This document shows, in pieces, positions 8,287 to 16,453 of a stretch of 64,000 nucleotides of DNA; the stretch's first letter is position 1, and each line of letters begins with the position of its first letter. The DNA is taken from positions 4,197,492 to 4,261,491 of the forward strand of contig NZ_LT732548.1 in assembly GCF_900155685.1 (NCBI RefSeq), given 5' to 3'. The notes under the pieces are model-generated. The model searched no databases and was not told where the DNA came from. It worked only from the letters and a program-made list of their open reading frames with translations. This DNA is from Paenibacillus bouchesdurhonensis. GTDB lineage: Bacteria > Bacillota > Bacilli > Paenibacillales > Paenibacillaceae. The translations under genes and the position numbers were made by a program.

Positions 8287-9610
8287 ACTCCCTCACCTTC
8301 TCTGCGAGTTTTTCCTTATCTTCCTTGGTAAGGTCTGTAAATCGGCCGTTTTTTCTATTGAAGGCCATTGTAATTATGCCAGTGCCGATCTTCCGTCCTT
8401 TGGCAACTATCAACTCAATAAAACCTTTCCACGGTATATCTGGATAATAGTAGTCGTCACGATACAGAAAGATGATTACATCGGCATCGAATTCAATGTT
8501 CCCCGATTCTCGCAAGTCGGACATCATCGGTCGTTTGTCGTTTCGCTCCTCGCACTTTCTGCCGACTGAGCTGATCGCGACCACGGGAATATCGAAGGTT
8601 CTCGCCATCTGCTTCAACTGCTTGGAGACGTAGTTGACCCGATCCGCATTCTGGCTGAATTTCTTCTCTGTTTCGATCAACTGCAGGTAATCGATGTAGA
8701 TGATCAAATTAGAATGCTTCTTCTTCATCGCCTTCGTCTGCCGCCAAATGTACTCAATGGTCATGCCTGGCGTATCGTCAATGTAGATCGGGAGCTGATC
8801 AAGGATGTCCAGAGCCTTGCTGTAGTTGTCCCAATCATTTTCCGTAAGCCGACCTTTCTGCACCTTGCGGCTGTCTATCCCGCTAATGTCGCAGATATAT
8901 CGCTCGGCCACATCCTTCGAAGACATTTCTGCTGAAAAGAATCCTACTGTATACCCGGCCATTGCTGTCGACTTGGAATCATTTACGATGTAGGCCGTCT
9001 TCCCGATGCTAGGCCGAGCCGCTACAATCGTAAGGTCTTTCTTCTGATGGCCTCCGCCCATCTCGTTAAGGTCATCACTGGCCGTCTTAGCTCCGGTTAT
9101 GCCGCTGCGAGATCCGCGAGCCATAATCTCCTTGTGATGGCCGTCCAATATGTCCGGAATCCATTGCATGCCGTCTGTTATGCCTTGGCTTTGCAAATCC
9201 TGCAGCCGCTCCATCTGATCTTTGACAAAGGACAGATCAACCTCTCCGGCTGCTAGAGCTTCCTGTAAGGCTACCGATGCACGGCGTTGGATGCTGGCTT
9301 GCCTAATGATCTTCTGGTATTGGTCAAAGTTTGAAAGAGTCGGGACTGACTCTCGAAGCCGCATTAGATAAGAATTGCCGCCTATCTGCTCGAGACCCTT
9401 CCCCCAATGCGTAGCTAGTACCAACGGATCGAATGGATTCTTTACGTCTGGTCGGTTAGACAAATGTTCATACGCCCAACTCAATGCCTCCATCACCGAT
9501 CTATTTAGGCCATTCGGGTCAAAATCTTCCGTCGTAAGATAGCATTCATCCATAAGCTCCGGCTTCTGCAGCATTGCTCCTAATGCAGCCTGTTCCGCTT
9601 CAAGGCTCAT
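8252..9610 (-). CDS. Replicative DNA helicase, DnaB/G40P type
   Basis: The 452-residue protein has the DnaB layout: an N-terminal helical domain (AEQAALGAMLQ), a linker, and a RecA-like core. The core shows Walker A ARPSIGKT, the FFSAEM motif, a Walker B-like strand LIIYIDYLQL, and the DLRESGNIEFDADVI segment of the hexameric helicase family. It unwinds the phage fork 5' to 3'. Immediately upstream lies a G39P-like loader gene, the pairing known from SPP1-type phages. An AAGGTGA site precedes the ATG, and its first bases overlap the loader gene. Confidence 0.95.
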   Translation of the reverse strand: MSLEAEQAALGAMLQKPELMDECYLTTEDFDPNGLNRSVMEALSWAYEHLSNRPDVKNPFDPLVLATHWGKGLEQIGGNSYLMRLRESVPTLSNFDQYQKIIRQASIQRRASVALQEALAAGEVDLSFVKDQMERLQDLQSQGITDGMQWIPDILDGHHKEIMARGSRSGITGAKTASDDLNEMGGGHQKKDLTIVAARPSIGKTAYIVNDSKSTAMAGYTVGFFSAEMSSKDVAERYICDISGIDSRKVQKGRLTENDWDNYSKALDILDQLPIYIDDTPGMTIEYIWRQTKAMKKKHSNLIIYIDYLQLIETEKKFSQNADRVNYVSKQLKQMARTFDIPVVAISSVGRKCEERNDKRPMMSDLRESGNIEFDADVIIFLYRDDYYYPDIPWKGFIELIVAKGRKIGTGIITMAFNRKNGRFTDLTKEDKEKLAEKVREYEQSKPRNKGR

Positions 9611-9956
9611 AGCTGTTCACCTTCCGTTTCGCCCGACGTTCCAAACGCTCCCGAATATGGTCGGGCATAGGGACTGCTTTCTCGTTGTAGGCTTCCAGGG
9701 CTAGCTGTTCCTGCTGCTCTTCCTGCCTCAGCAGATCGTAATAGGACGGCTTCTCTTCTGGCGCCTGAACAATTTCCGAAATAGTAGGGGCAAATTTGCT
9801 CGTCCTAATGTGATCTGCAAGCCGCACTTGCGCCGTTTTGAAATCGATGTCTTGCAGCATCATGTGCCACAGTCTGGTGCCTGGTTCTGTAATTTCAAAG
9901 AAGGGGTAGGCGGTCTTGATCATGGCTAGGAAGTTCGCTGTTTCCGTTTGTTTCAC
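9600..9956 (-). CDS. Helicase loader, G39P-like
   Basis: A 118-residue protein resembling the SPP1 G39P family, which binds the hexameric helicase and delivers it to the phage replisome organiser. The typical segment TAYPFFEITEPGTRLWHMML is at residues 17 to 36, followed by FAPTISEIVQ and a disordered Gln/Glu-rich tail. A GTG start at 9956 fits best: the upstream ATG at 9974 is itself part of the GAGGAGGGTG ribosome site, and the protein then begins VKQTE as relatives do. It overlaps the 3' end of the replisome organiser gene and the 5' end of dnaB. Confidence 0.8.
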   Translation of the reverse strand: MKQTETANFLAMIKTAYPFFEITEPGTRLWHMMLQDIDFKTAQVRLADHIRTSKFAPTISEIVQAPEEKPSYYDLLRQEEQQEQLALEAYNEKAVPMPDHIRERLERRAKRKVNSYEP

Positions 9957-10830
9957 GAGCCGCACCCTCCTCATAGAATTGATTTAAAATTTCCATTTCT
10001 TCTTGATTGCGCTGGGTCCTAGTCTTGTGACCACTATCCCGCGTGACGATATCCAACCGCTGCTCGAGATATTTAGGAAACTTACTTGGTCGAAATAGGG
10101 TTTCGTAATCCAAGTACTTCTCTTGAGCAGTCCCGATCCATTCTGCACACTTAACATCGATCACGTGAATGCAGTCGTCTTTGCTGTAACCCTCGTTTAA
10201 ACGGGCGATGATAAGCTTTGTAGTCCCCTTGGTTGCTCTATACCTCTTGCCTGTTTTTTTGTTCAAGTAAGAGATTAATTCCGAAGCAATTTGTTGATGT
10301 TCAATACTCGGCATATTAATAACACCTTCTTCTTTTAAACCTTCTTCTTTAATACCTTCTTCTTTCATTGGTTGCTGTGCTGGTTGCTGTGCTGGTTGCT
10401 CTGAAAAATCCTGCTGGTTGCTATCGACCTCAAAGCCTTGCGGCTCAAGGGGTTCTGTTGGTTGAATTAAAATTTCCTGCTGGTTGCTGTGCTGGTTGTT
10501 CTGCTGGTTGATTTCAGGGGCATATTCGAAGGAATAAACCGTGAATTTGCTGTGCCGTTGGGTCAGTTTTATGAACCCTTCGTCTACCAGTTTTTTGATT
10601 AGAGTCTTCAGCCTTTGTTCCGATATATCCAGCCTCCGACTCCAACCAGGGCGACCAAAGATAAACTCCTTATGATTGATGATTACTTCCAGCCCGTCTA
10701 CTACCCTCGTCTCAGGCTTGGTTGAAAAACGGGCTAGAAAGTACATCTCACAAAATACGTTCCAGTAATCTTTATCCCGCCTAATCCAGTGATTCTGAAG
10801 CTCCCTGCCGATCGGGATAAAACCGCTCAT
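9895..10830 (-). CDS. Phage replisome organiser with C-terminal Phg_2220-type domain
   Basis: The 311-residue protein has an N-terminal winged-helix part (residues 1 to 100, with FGRPGWSRRLDISEQRLKTL), a low-complexity linker rich in Asn-Gln-Gln and Lys-Glu-Glu-Gly repeats (110 to 170), and a C-terminal domain starting ISYLNKKTGKRYRAT that matches the conserved phage replication C-terminus (TIGR02220 type). Such proteins bind repeats in their own gene and open the origin. The linker DNA carries eight TGGTTG repeats. The protein ends QDRLPLL, close to the Q-L-x-L-P-L clamp-binding peptide of Hda-type proteins. It heads the helicase loader and dnaB genes. Confidence 0.85.
   Translation of the reverse strand: MSGFIPIGRELQNHWIRRDKDYWNVFCEMYFLARFSTKPETRVVDGLEVIINHKEFIFGRPGWSRRLDISEQRLKTLIKKLVDEGFIKLTQRHSKFTVYSFEYAPEINQQNNQHSNQQEILIQPTEPLEPQGFEVDSNQQDFSEQPAQQPAQQPMKEEGIKEEGLKEEGVINMPSIEHQQIASELISYLNKKTGKRYRATKGTTKLIIARLNEGYSKDDCIHVIDVKCAEWIGTAQEKYLDYETLFRPSKFPKYLEQRLDIVTRDSGHKTRTQRNQEEMEILNQFYEEGAARETNGNSELPSHDQDRLPLL
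10369..10510 (-). repeat. TGGTTG iterons inside the replisome organiser gene, candidate phage origin
   Basis: On the plus strand, the hexamer TGGTTG recurs at about 10369, 10381, 10393, 10415, 10459, 10481, 10493 and 10505. The first three and last three copies are 12 bases apart, and 22-base steps lie between. Several copies are extended to TGGTTGCTGTGC. In many Firmicute phages the replication origin is a set of iterons inside the initiator gene. The repeats also encode Asn-Gln-Gln residues, so protein low complexity alone could explain them. Confidence 0.45.
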
Positions 10831-10846
10831 TCCTCCTCACCAACGT

Positions 10847-11506
10847 TCAAGTAAATTGCTTTGCATGCTCCACGATCTTGCCGGCGAGTTCCTTCGCTGC
10901 CATTGCTACATCTTTATCTGTGGTCATCGGAGAGAACCACCATTCTTGGATCAAATCCTCTATTTCTTGCTGCAGCCTTTCCTCCGGTGATTGCTTAACG
11001 GTGTAGCCGTTCACTAGGGCTTCCATCAACATATTTCCGTCTCCAGGGCCGATATCAGACCAGACATGAAGTGCATCCGCATATTTCCCGTCCGAAGGAT
11101 CTAGTGAAAGCTCGTAAATCTCCTCATTGGTCAACGACTGAGCCCTGAACCATTCAATAGCTTCAGCCACATCCTGGGGCACTGAAACCTTCTTGCGCGC
11201 TTGATTCAGTTCATCTTGCATATCAACCAATGTTTGCGCATGCTTGGCCAGATCGTTGATCGCCTTATCCCGCTGTTGAGAAATTATTTGGCTATTACGC
11301 CACAAGTTCGTCAATTCGTTTTCAGGGATTTCTTCAATACTTGGCAAATAAACAAACTTGCCGGCATAATCCCGGGGCATAAAGATTTCTCGTGATTCCT
11401 CGTCATAACCAATAACTGTTCCTATATCAATTGTCACTCCACCATTTGGTACGTACATATTCCTGTAGACCATTGGCGTCTTAACAACCGCATATTTGTA
11501 GCCCAT
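10847..11506 (-). CDS. Hypothetical phage protein, DUF1642-like
   Basis: A 219-residue protein. Residues 1 to 60 form a small beta-rich part (GVTIDIGTVIGY); residues 70 to 110 are predicted coiled coil (QRDKAINDLAKHAQTLVDMQ). A segment PQDVAEAIEWFRAQ followed by NEEIYEL loosely resembles the phage DUF1642 family, which has no known function. A GGGAGGTGG site precedes the ATG. It lies between the exonuclease and replisome organiser genes, so a replication accessory role is possible but not shown. Confidence 0.6.
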   Translation of the reverse strand: MGYKYAVVKTPMVYRNMYVPNGGVTIDIGTVIGYDEESREIFMPRDYAGKFVYLPSIEEIPENELTNLWRNSQIISQQRDKAINDLAKHAQTLVDMQDELNQARKKVSVPQDVAEAIEWFRAQSLTNEEIYELSLDPSDGKYADALHVWSDIGPGDGNMLMEALVNGYTVKQSPEERLQQEIEDLIQEWWFSPMTTDKDVAMAAKELAGKIVEHAKQFT

Positions 11507-12127
11507 CTAAACCACCTCCCGTGGCTCGTATCTATTTTGAGTTCCGAAGATTGATGCGTGTTCCGGCACCCAAACCGGAGGGCCATACTTGCTCAGATAG
11601 CCCAACCGATTAAGATAAGCATCAACTGGTTCATCATCATGCATAGCCTTGAGCAGTTCCCAGCAGCCGAGCACGTCGTTTAGGGCTCGGTGAGCTCCTT
11701 CAAGCTCAATCCCATATTTACCGCACATGTCAGTCAACTTATGAGGATAGAAATGACGGTCACGACTGATCGTAAGTGTATCGATAAATGGATTGGTGAA
11801 CGTTCTCCCTGCCAGTCGATTTAAAGCATGGTGCAGAAATTGGAGGTCGAATGCAGCGTTGTGAGCAACTAACAAACTGTCTCCCATGATATTCCGAAGG
11901 ATTCGGAACGCTAAGGATTCATCCATCGCATCAACAAGCATTTCGTCTGTAATACCAGTGATCTCAGTAATTTTTGATGTAAGTTGTTTGCCGGGCTGGA
12001 CAAGGGTATGAAAGCCAGTGACGATTTCACCGTCCACAACTCGAATCGCAGCCATTTCAATTACTCTTTCTTCTACCGGATCAAGTCCGGTCGTTTCAAA
12101 GTCAAATACCGTAATATTTGATAGCAT
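11507..12127 (-). CDS. DnaQ-like 3'-5' exonuclease
   Basis: The protein of about 206 residues has the DEDDh exonuclease motifs: FDFETTGL (Asp and Glu of Exo I), AHNAAFDLQFL (Exo II Asp) and AHRALNDV with the Exo III His and Asp. This family covers the proofreading epsilon subunit of DNA polymerase III and the exonuclease domain of PolC. A TTG at 12130 could also start it, but the ATG at 12127 has a GGAGGTGG site at better spacing. It overlaps the end of the MBL hydrolase gene. As a free exonuclease it may trim recombination or replication ends. Confidence 0.9.
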   Translation of the reverse strand: MLSNITVFDFETTGLDPVEERVIEMAAIRVVDGEIVTGFHTLVQPGKQLTSKITEITGITDEMLVDAMDESLAFRILRNIMGDSLLVAHNAAFDLQFLHHALNRLAGRTFTNPFIDTLTISRDRHFYPHKLTDMCGKYGIELEGAHRALNDVLGCWELLKAMHDDEPVDAYLNRLGYLSKYGPPVWVPEHASIFGTQNRYEPREVV

Positions 12128-12885
12128 CAAACCACCTCCAGAAAATAATCTCGTTTATTGATAAATCCTTTTTCAAAGAGCGCCATTCTAACCGCGTGTG
12201 AAGCGAGTTCCGGCGTATTGTTATTGCTGCTAAGATGCGTTAGGAAAATCCGCTCGCCGCGACCATTAACCAGCTTTTTCAGCGCTTCTGCTGCCTGGTC
12301 GTTGCTCAAATGTCCCCGATGCGGATCGGCTATTCGGTCTTTGAGATAATCAGAATACTCTCCGTTCTGCAGCATATCCACGTCGTGATTGGCCTCAACG
12401 ATGTAGATGTTGCCTTCCATCATCTGCAGCATGTCGTCGTCGATCTGCCCCGTATCAAACACCACACAGGCGCGGTTTCCGTTGCCGTCCTGGATCGCGT
12501 AGCCGACTGGCTCCAGTGCATCGTGATGAACCTTGAAGGGGTAAATGTCCATTTCACCGATCCGTACGCTGTCATATTTGCCGAACGTCGTTTCAAGTAC
12601 ATGCTTCTGATCGTCGTCCAAGCCGCTGATCTTCTGCCACTCGCCATGCGTTGCATATACCGGGAAAAGGTACTTCTTAGCTAAAGTCAGACCCTTGATG
12701 TGATCGCCATGGGCGTGTGTAATGAAGACTGCCTGGATGTCCGTTGCCGCATTGATGTTGTTCGCCAGCAGCCGCTTTTCCAAGTCGCGCTTCCACTTGC
12801 CGGCATCGATCAGGATCCCGGTGGAGCCACTTTGCAAATGAATGCAATTCCCGTCACTCCCAGTTGCGATGATGCTAACCCTCAT
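12127..12885 (-). CDS. MBL-fold metallo-hydrolase (YycJ/WalJ-like)
   Basis: The 252-residue protein contains the metallo-beta-lactamase-fold metal motif THAHGDH, a later Asp in VVFDTGQIDDD and a C-terminal TH in FLTHLSSNN. The N-terminus SIIATGSDGNCIHLQSG is typical of the YycJ/WalJ branch, whose members include nucleases. The frame extends up to 12930, but the ATG at 12885 has GAGG 9 bases before it and starts at the family N-terminus. Its place beside the recT and sbcC-like genes suggests a recombination nuclease; this is inferred from neighbours only. Confidence 0.85.
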   Translation of the reverse strand: MRVSIIATGSDGNCIHLQSGSTGILIDAGKWKRDLEKRLLANNINAATDIQAVFITHAHGDHIKGLTLAKKYLFPVYATHGEWQKISGLDDDQKHVLETTFGKYDSVRIGEMDIYPFKVHHDALEPVGYAIQDGNGNRACVVFDTGQIDDDMLQMMEGNIYIVEANHDVDMLQNGEYSDYLKDRIADPHRGHLSNDQAAEALKKLVNGRGERIFLTHLSSNNNTPELASHAVRMALFEKGFINKRDYFLEVV

Positions 12886-13339
12886 CGCCATCATCCTCAA
12901 ACAATTCATCGAAGCACTTGCCGCATACACCCGAAATGATCAATTCCCTTTCATCTGCTGATAAATATGGAAATGCATGCTGTGCATGTGCTCCTTCGTT
13001 GTACTGTTGCAGATCACTCCGTCTGACAGTTACCACCTGAGTCATCGCGCAAATGCTACAAGGGATATGCAACTCTTCAGTTTCAGGCACTGTTTCTTTA
13101 TGATTCTCAAACATTACAGAATTGAAGTGATATCCGGGAATCTCCTGCAGATAAACATCCGTATGCCATCCTCCGACATCAGTACGCTCAACCGTGTAAA
13201 TCTCACCTTCAACCAATCCGATCTCTCTTGCTCGTTCAGGTTCCCAATCATGCCCATTCTTGTTTAGAAACCTGACTCTATCGCCTTTTTGGGAGTAAAT
13301 ATTCATAGTTGGCGGCGGTTCAATAAAGTTAAAGTTCAT
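12875..13339 (-). CDS. Zinc-ribbon protein with a domain shared with the gene at 45,827
   Basis: A 154-residue protein of unknown function. Residues 12 to about 80 have the pattern KGDRVRF ... TDVYLQEIPGYHFNSVMFE, which recurs in the protein at 45827-46477 of the same prophage. The C-terminal half carries two cysteine pairs, CSIC and CGKC, likely one zinc site. The frame is open to 13372, but AAGGAG 8 bases before the ATG at 13339 decides the start. It ends inside the MBL gene. Confidence 0.65.
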   Translation of the reverse strand: MNFNFIEPPPTMNIYSQKGDRVRFLNKNGHDWEPERAREIGLVEGEIYTVERTDVGGWHTDVYLQEIPGYHFNSVMFENHKETVPETEELHIPCSICAMTQVVTVRRSDLQQYNEGAHAQHAFPYLSADERELIISGVCGKCFDELFEDDGDEG

Positions 13340-13569
13340 ATGCTCCTCTCCTTCTTGATTCGTTCTTTCCAAGCCTTGTCGCCCAGGCAGCGTGCAGACG
13401 TTACCTCAAAGTACCGACGGCCCTGCACGTAGGAGACATATAGTCCGGTGCTGCGCTCGTAGTACATGCCGTTGAGGGCTGGCTCCCCGGCCGGAGCCGG
13501 AGGCGGCTTGTCATTGCTGCCGCCGAATAAATCCAGCTCCAATTGCACCGGGTTAGATTGGCAGCTCAT
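13336..13569 (-). CDS. Small protein with a clamp-binding-like QLELDLF peptide
   Basis: A 77-residue protein starting inside the 3' end of the recT gene. GGAG lies a few bases before the ATG at 13569. Residues 9 to 15 read QLELDLF, an exact fit to the hexapeptide form Q-L-x-L-x-L of the bacterial beta-clamp-binding motif. A Pro/Ala-rich linker follows, then a short globular part with YERSTGLYVSYVQGRRYFEV. No family is recognised. A role linking recombination to the phage DnaN clamp is plausible. The gene ends on the start of the next one. Confidence 0.6.
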   Translation of the reverse strand: MSCQSNPVQLELDLFGGSNDKPPPAPAGEPALNGMYYERSTGLYVSYVQGRRYFEVTSARCLGDKAWKERIKKERSI

Positions 13570-14500
13570 CTTGCTCCGCCTGCTGCTTCTCGGCAATATG
13601 GAGTTCCATGACCTTCAGTAGCGCCTTAAACTCGGCCAGTGTTGGCTTATCCCCTTTTATCTTTCCGTGATTCTTGATGTATTCGTCTATGGCTTCCGGT
13701 GTATCAATGCCCAGTTTCGCGAAATTGCGCTTCATCTCAGCTCGGCATTTTTTAAGATCTGCTGCATCGTCTTTCGGCGGTGGTGTCTGCTTCGGCTCCT
13801 CTGCTGGCGGCGGTGTCGTAGATGCTGCTGCGTTTGCTTCGGCGGTGATGTCCCGGCGGACTGGTTCGGTAGAATCATCGCCAATGCCAGCATTAAGGGC
13901 GGTCATGTTTTCCTCAACCGCTAATGCGATGTCAAATTGCTCCTTGACCGCTCTTGTTGCAGCGTGCTTTTTGCACATATCAGGATCCAGTGAACCATCT
14001 TCGAGTTTCCAGAACGAAGGGTTTTTCTTCGCGTATTTCTCAAACTCTGTCTTGTCACATAGGACAATGACATCCTCCCTCCCTTCACGTTTTGCGATGG
14101 CATAAGCTCCGACTACCTTCCCGCGAGGAAATCTAATCTTGTGGCGTATTTTAGTTACAACGCCATCTTCATTTGTTTCAGCCTCGAAGTCCTCAACTTC
14201 ATTTTCACAAACTACTTGTCTATAAACGCCCACGTATCCGGGGGATTTCCGGGCCAAGGAATGAAATCCCTCATATTCGATTCGGATGTTTACGTCTTGG
14301 CCGTAAAGGATCGGCACCCCATGCCCGAGGCTTGGGTCGAGACCCATCCGATTCATTTGGTACATGAAGAGGTTGAACTGCGGAATGGTCAGCTTTTTCG
14401 CTATGGATTCCTTCATAGCCATGAGTTCGGCAACGCCAAAGTCACCAATTTGTTGAATCTGGTTAATATCAACCGCCTGAACTTGCGTATCTTTTGCCAT
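13553..14500 (-). CDS. RecT/Bet-family single-strand annealing protein
   Basis: The 315-residue protein matches the Bet/RecT annealases, which coat single-stranded DNA and pair complementary strands during phage recombination. Diagnostic segments are QFNLFMYQMNRMGLDPS, IRIEYEGFHSLA and the HAATRAVKEQFDIA helix near residue 190. The C-terminal 90 residues form a Pro-rich linker and a helical tail ending DELPI. AGGAGG stands before the ATG. It lies downstream of the SbcC-like ATPase and two very small genes, and upstream of the QLELDLF protein. Confidence 0.92.
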   Translation of the reverse strand: MAKDTQVQAVDINQIQQIGDFGVAELMAMKESIAKKLTIPQFNLFMYQMNRMGLDPSLGHGVPILYGQDVNIRIEYEGFHSLARKSPGYVGVYRQVVCENEVEDFEAETNEDGVVTKIRHKIRFPRGKVVGAYAIAKREGREDVIVLCDKTEFEKYAKKNPSFWKLEDGSLDPDMCKKHAATRAVKEQFDIALAVEENMTALNAGIGDDSTEPVRRDITAEANAAASTTPPPAEEPKQTPPPKDDAADLKKCRAEMKRNFAKLGIDTPEAIDEYIKNHGKIKGDKPTLAEFKALLKVMELHIAEKQQAEQDELPI

Positions 14501-14514
14501 ATGATTAAAGCCTC

Positions 14515-14664
14515 CTATAAGAAAATGATTTTAGTAGTGCCCATATATCGATGTACGAGATGAAGTCGATCGGGTTCAGCCCGCTGCACTAGCCAGTCAC
14601 CCGGCGTTCCAACGTTAGCGGCGATGATCTTTTTCTGTGCTAAAGTGGGGCGTTTTCCTCTCAT
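14515..14664 (-). CDS. Small DUF6906-like phage protein
   Basis: A 49-residue protein, MRGKRPTLAQKKIIAANVG at its start, then a WLVQR segment and LVHRYMG. Short phage proteins of this shape (GKRPTxxQK ... NWLVxK ... LVHR) are common in Bacillales prophages and are grouped as DUF6906; the function is unknown. Its ATG overlaps the stop of the preceding 56-codon gene as ATGA, which supports it as a real translated gene. It ends just before the recT ribosome site. Confidence 0.7.
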   Translation of the reverse strand: MRGKRPTLAQKKIIAANVGTPGDWLVQRAEPDRLHLVHRYMGTTKIIFL

Positions 14665-14831
14665 AGGTTGAAGCTCTGGGCAAGATATGTGCCGTCTTTC
14701 CTAAGGTGATGGAAAGATCCGGAATCATCACGAACAATGATATGAGTTTCATATTCCGTATCCACTTGATACGTTTTCCCTTCGGTGAACTGACCCGGAA
14801 CCGACTGTTTACATTCGATCTCTTTTATCAT
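14661..14831 (-). CDS. Small phage protein, 56 residues, unknown
   Basis: The short frame starts 4 bases inside the end of the SbcC-like gene and ends overlapping the next small gene by ATGA, so it fits tightly into the operon. GGAGG precedes the ATG by about 10 bases. The protein begins MIKEIECKQSVPGQF and has the look of a small beta barrel (KTYQVDTEYETHIIVRDD). No family is recognised beyond resemblance to small phage proteins that sit beside DUF6906. Confidence 0.6.
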   Translation of the reverse strand: MIKEIECKQSVPGQFTEGKTYQVDTEYETHIIVRDDSGSFHHLRKDGTYLAQSFNL

Positions 14832-16408
14832 GCGGCTACATCCTCCGTTTCGATTTTTAATTCTTGGCCTTTGATAGCTCTGGCCGTAATCAGTTGGCCG
14901 TAGACCAAAAGATCACCCGTGTACTCCCCGATGCCGTCGACGAAGGTCGGAACAATGAGTTCAGACTGCTTGAACAGCACTTCGGTGAGCTCCAGTCCCG
15001 CCGTGATCTTCTCGCCGACAGACAGTGACGAGTAGTCTTTACCGTCCATTTGGATGCTGAAATCCGGATCGTATTCGCCAGTCGTCTTCACATACTTGAA
15101 AAGTCGAATCTTCAACCTAGTGAATAGCGACTGCACCTTCTCTGCCTGCAGCTCCGCCTCTTTGGCGCGATATGCCTTAATTGCGTCAAGGATAAATATG
15201 GACTCTTTAAGCGCCGCAAGCGTGTCATCCTCGGCATTCTTGGCTGCTTCGACATCTGCTTTGAGTGCTTGCCGGGCCTTGTCTGCGTGGAGCAAATCCT
15301 CTAATACATCCCGCTTCTGCTCAAGCTCGCGCATTTCGTTCCAGAGGTCTGAGACGTCGACCTCCTCCATGCCAGCCAGTTCGGCCTCTAACTCCTTGCG
15401 CTTGGCCACGGCCTTGGAGTGCTCGGCATGCAGTTCCTTCTTCCGGGCTTCCTTGGTGTCGGTAACAGCCTTCACAGCCTCCTCATCCAACGGCCGTTTA
15501 CAACTCGGGCAGGCATCCTCGATCGGCTCATTGTAAACCTTCATATAATGGTTTTTGGCAGACTCAACACCGAGCCGAGCCACAGCCAGCTTACCCATGA
15601 CCGAGGAGCGTTCTTGATTGGTTTGCTGGGCCGCATCAATCAGCTCGTTGATCTTCTTGATTTGTTCCAGCAGCGCGGCTGATTCAGCTTTGACAGCTTC
15701 GACATCCGTTGGCGCATCCGGCAGACGGCCGTACTGTTCCCGCAGCGTATTTGTCCTACTTTGAGCTGCTATGTGCTGCTTCTCCAGCTTCGCTTTCTGC
15801 CCCCCAGTTCCGCCGTGAATCTTCTGCAGGTCGTCCAGGGAACGCTTCTTCGTGAGTTCGTCGAGTTTGGCTGCAGCAGGATTCAGGGCAATGTCCTTGA
15901 CTTTCTGCTCCTTACTAGTCCGGCTCATTTCAGCTAACACTTCCGACTTAGCCGGAGGGACGGTGTGTTTCATTACCTGCTCCCGCTGCTTAGTCCAGTG
16001 TTGAGTAAAGAAGAATCCCGGGTTATAGAGAGATAGGAACTCCTCTTTGCTAAAGAGCTCGGCCACCGCGGCCTCGTATTCCTTGGCCTTTGCAGGCACA
16101 TAACTGATGCAAAACTCATTGACCCCGTTTTCGTTAATTTCTCGGGTGAAGGTCATTTCCTCGCCATCGACCGATAATCTAAGTGACGCATATACCCGAT
16201 CAAACTCGTATGTTGTTGGCGATGGATTAAACCTATTTCCAAATAAATCAGTACCGAAGAATATCCAAGCCGGGGCTTCTCCGAATGTCGTCTTGCCTTC
16301 TCCGTTATTGCCGGACAGATTTGTTATATCGCCATATTTTTCATCTAGCTTCCGGATCCCGGCGAAGTTCTTCAACTCCAACTGGATGAATCTAACTTGC
16401 TTTGCCAT
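14828..16408 (-). CDS. SbcC/Rad50-like ATPase with zinc hook
   Basis: The 526-residue protein is an SMC-like ATPase: Walker A GNNGEGKTT (33-41), long coiled coil from about 180 to 440, a central CPSCKRPL zinc hook near residue 305, an ABC signature SLSVGEK near 460, and a Walker B-like strand LIVPTFVDGIGE. SbcC and Rad50 normally work with a calcineurin-type nuclease (SbcD/Mre11); no such gene is in the visible part. Nearby nuclease candidates are the MBL and DnaQ-like genes. ATG at 16408 has GAGG 7 bases upstream; a TTG at 16414 is less likely. Confidence 0.85.
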   Translation of the reverse strand: MAKQVRFIQLELKNFAGIRKLDEKYGDITNLSGNNGEGKTTFGEAPAWIFFGTDLFGNRFNPSPTTYEFDRVYASLRLSVDGEEMTFTREINENGVNEFCISYVPAKAKEYEAAVAELFSKEEFLSLYNPGFFFTQHWTKQREQVMKHTVPPAKSEVLAEMSRTSKEQKVKDIALNPAAAKLDELTKKRSLDDLQKIHGGTGGQKAKLEKQHIAAQSRTNTLREQYGRLPDAPTDVEAVKAESAALLEQIKKINELIDAAQQTNQERSSVMGKLAVARLGVESAKNHYMKVYNEPIEDACPSCKRPLDEEAVKAVTDTKEARKKELHAEHSKAVAKRKELEAELAGMEEVDVSDLWNEMRELEQKRDVLEDLLHADKARQALKADVEAAKNAEDDTLAALKESIFILDAIKAYRAKEAELQAEKVQSLFTRLKIRLFKYVKTTGEYDPDFSIQMDGKDYSSLSVGEKITAGLELTEVLFKQSELIVPTFVDGIGEYTGDLLVYGQLITARAIKGQELKIETEDVAA

Positions 16409-16453
16409 TCTCAAACCTCGCTTCCCTGTGTTATAGTGGTATTAGGATATTTT

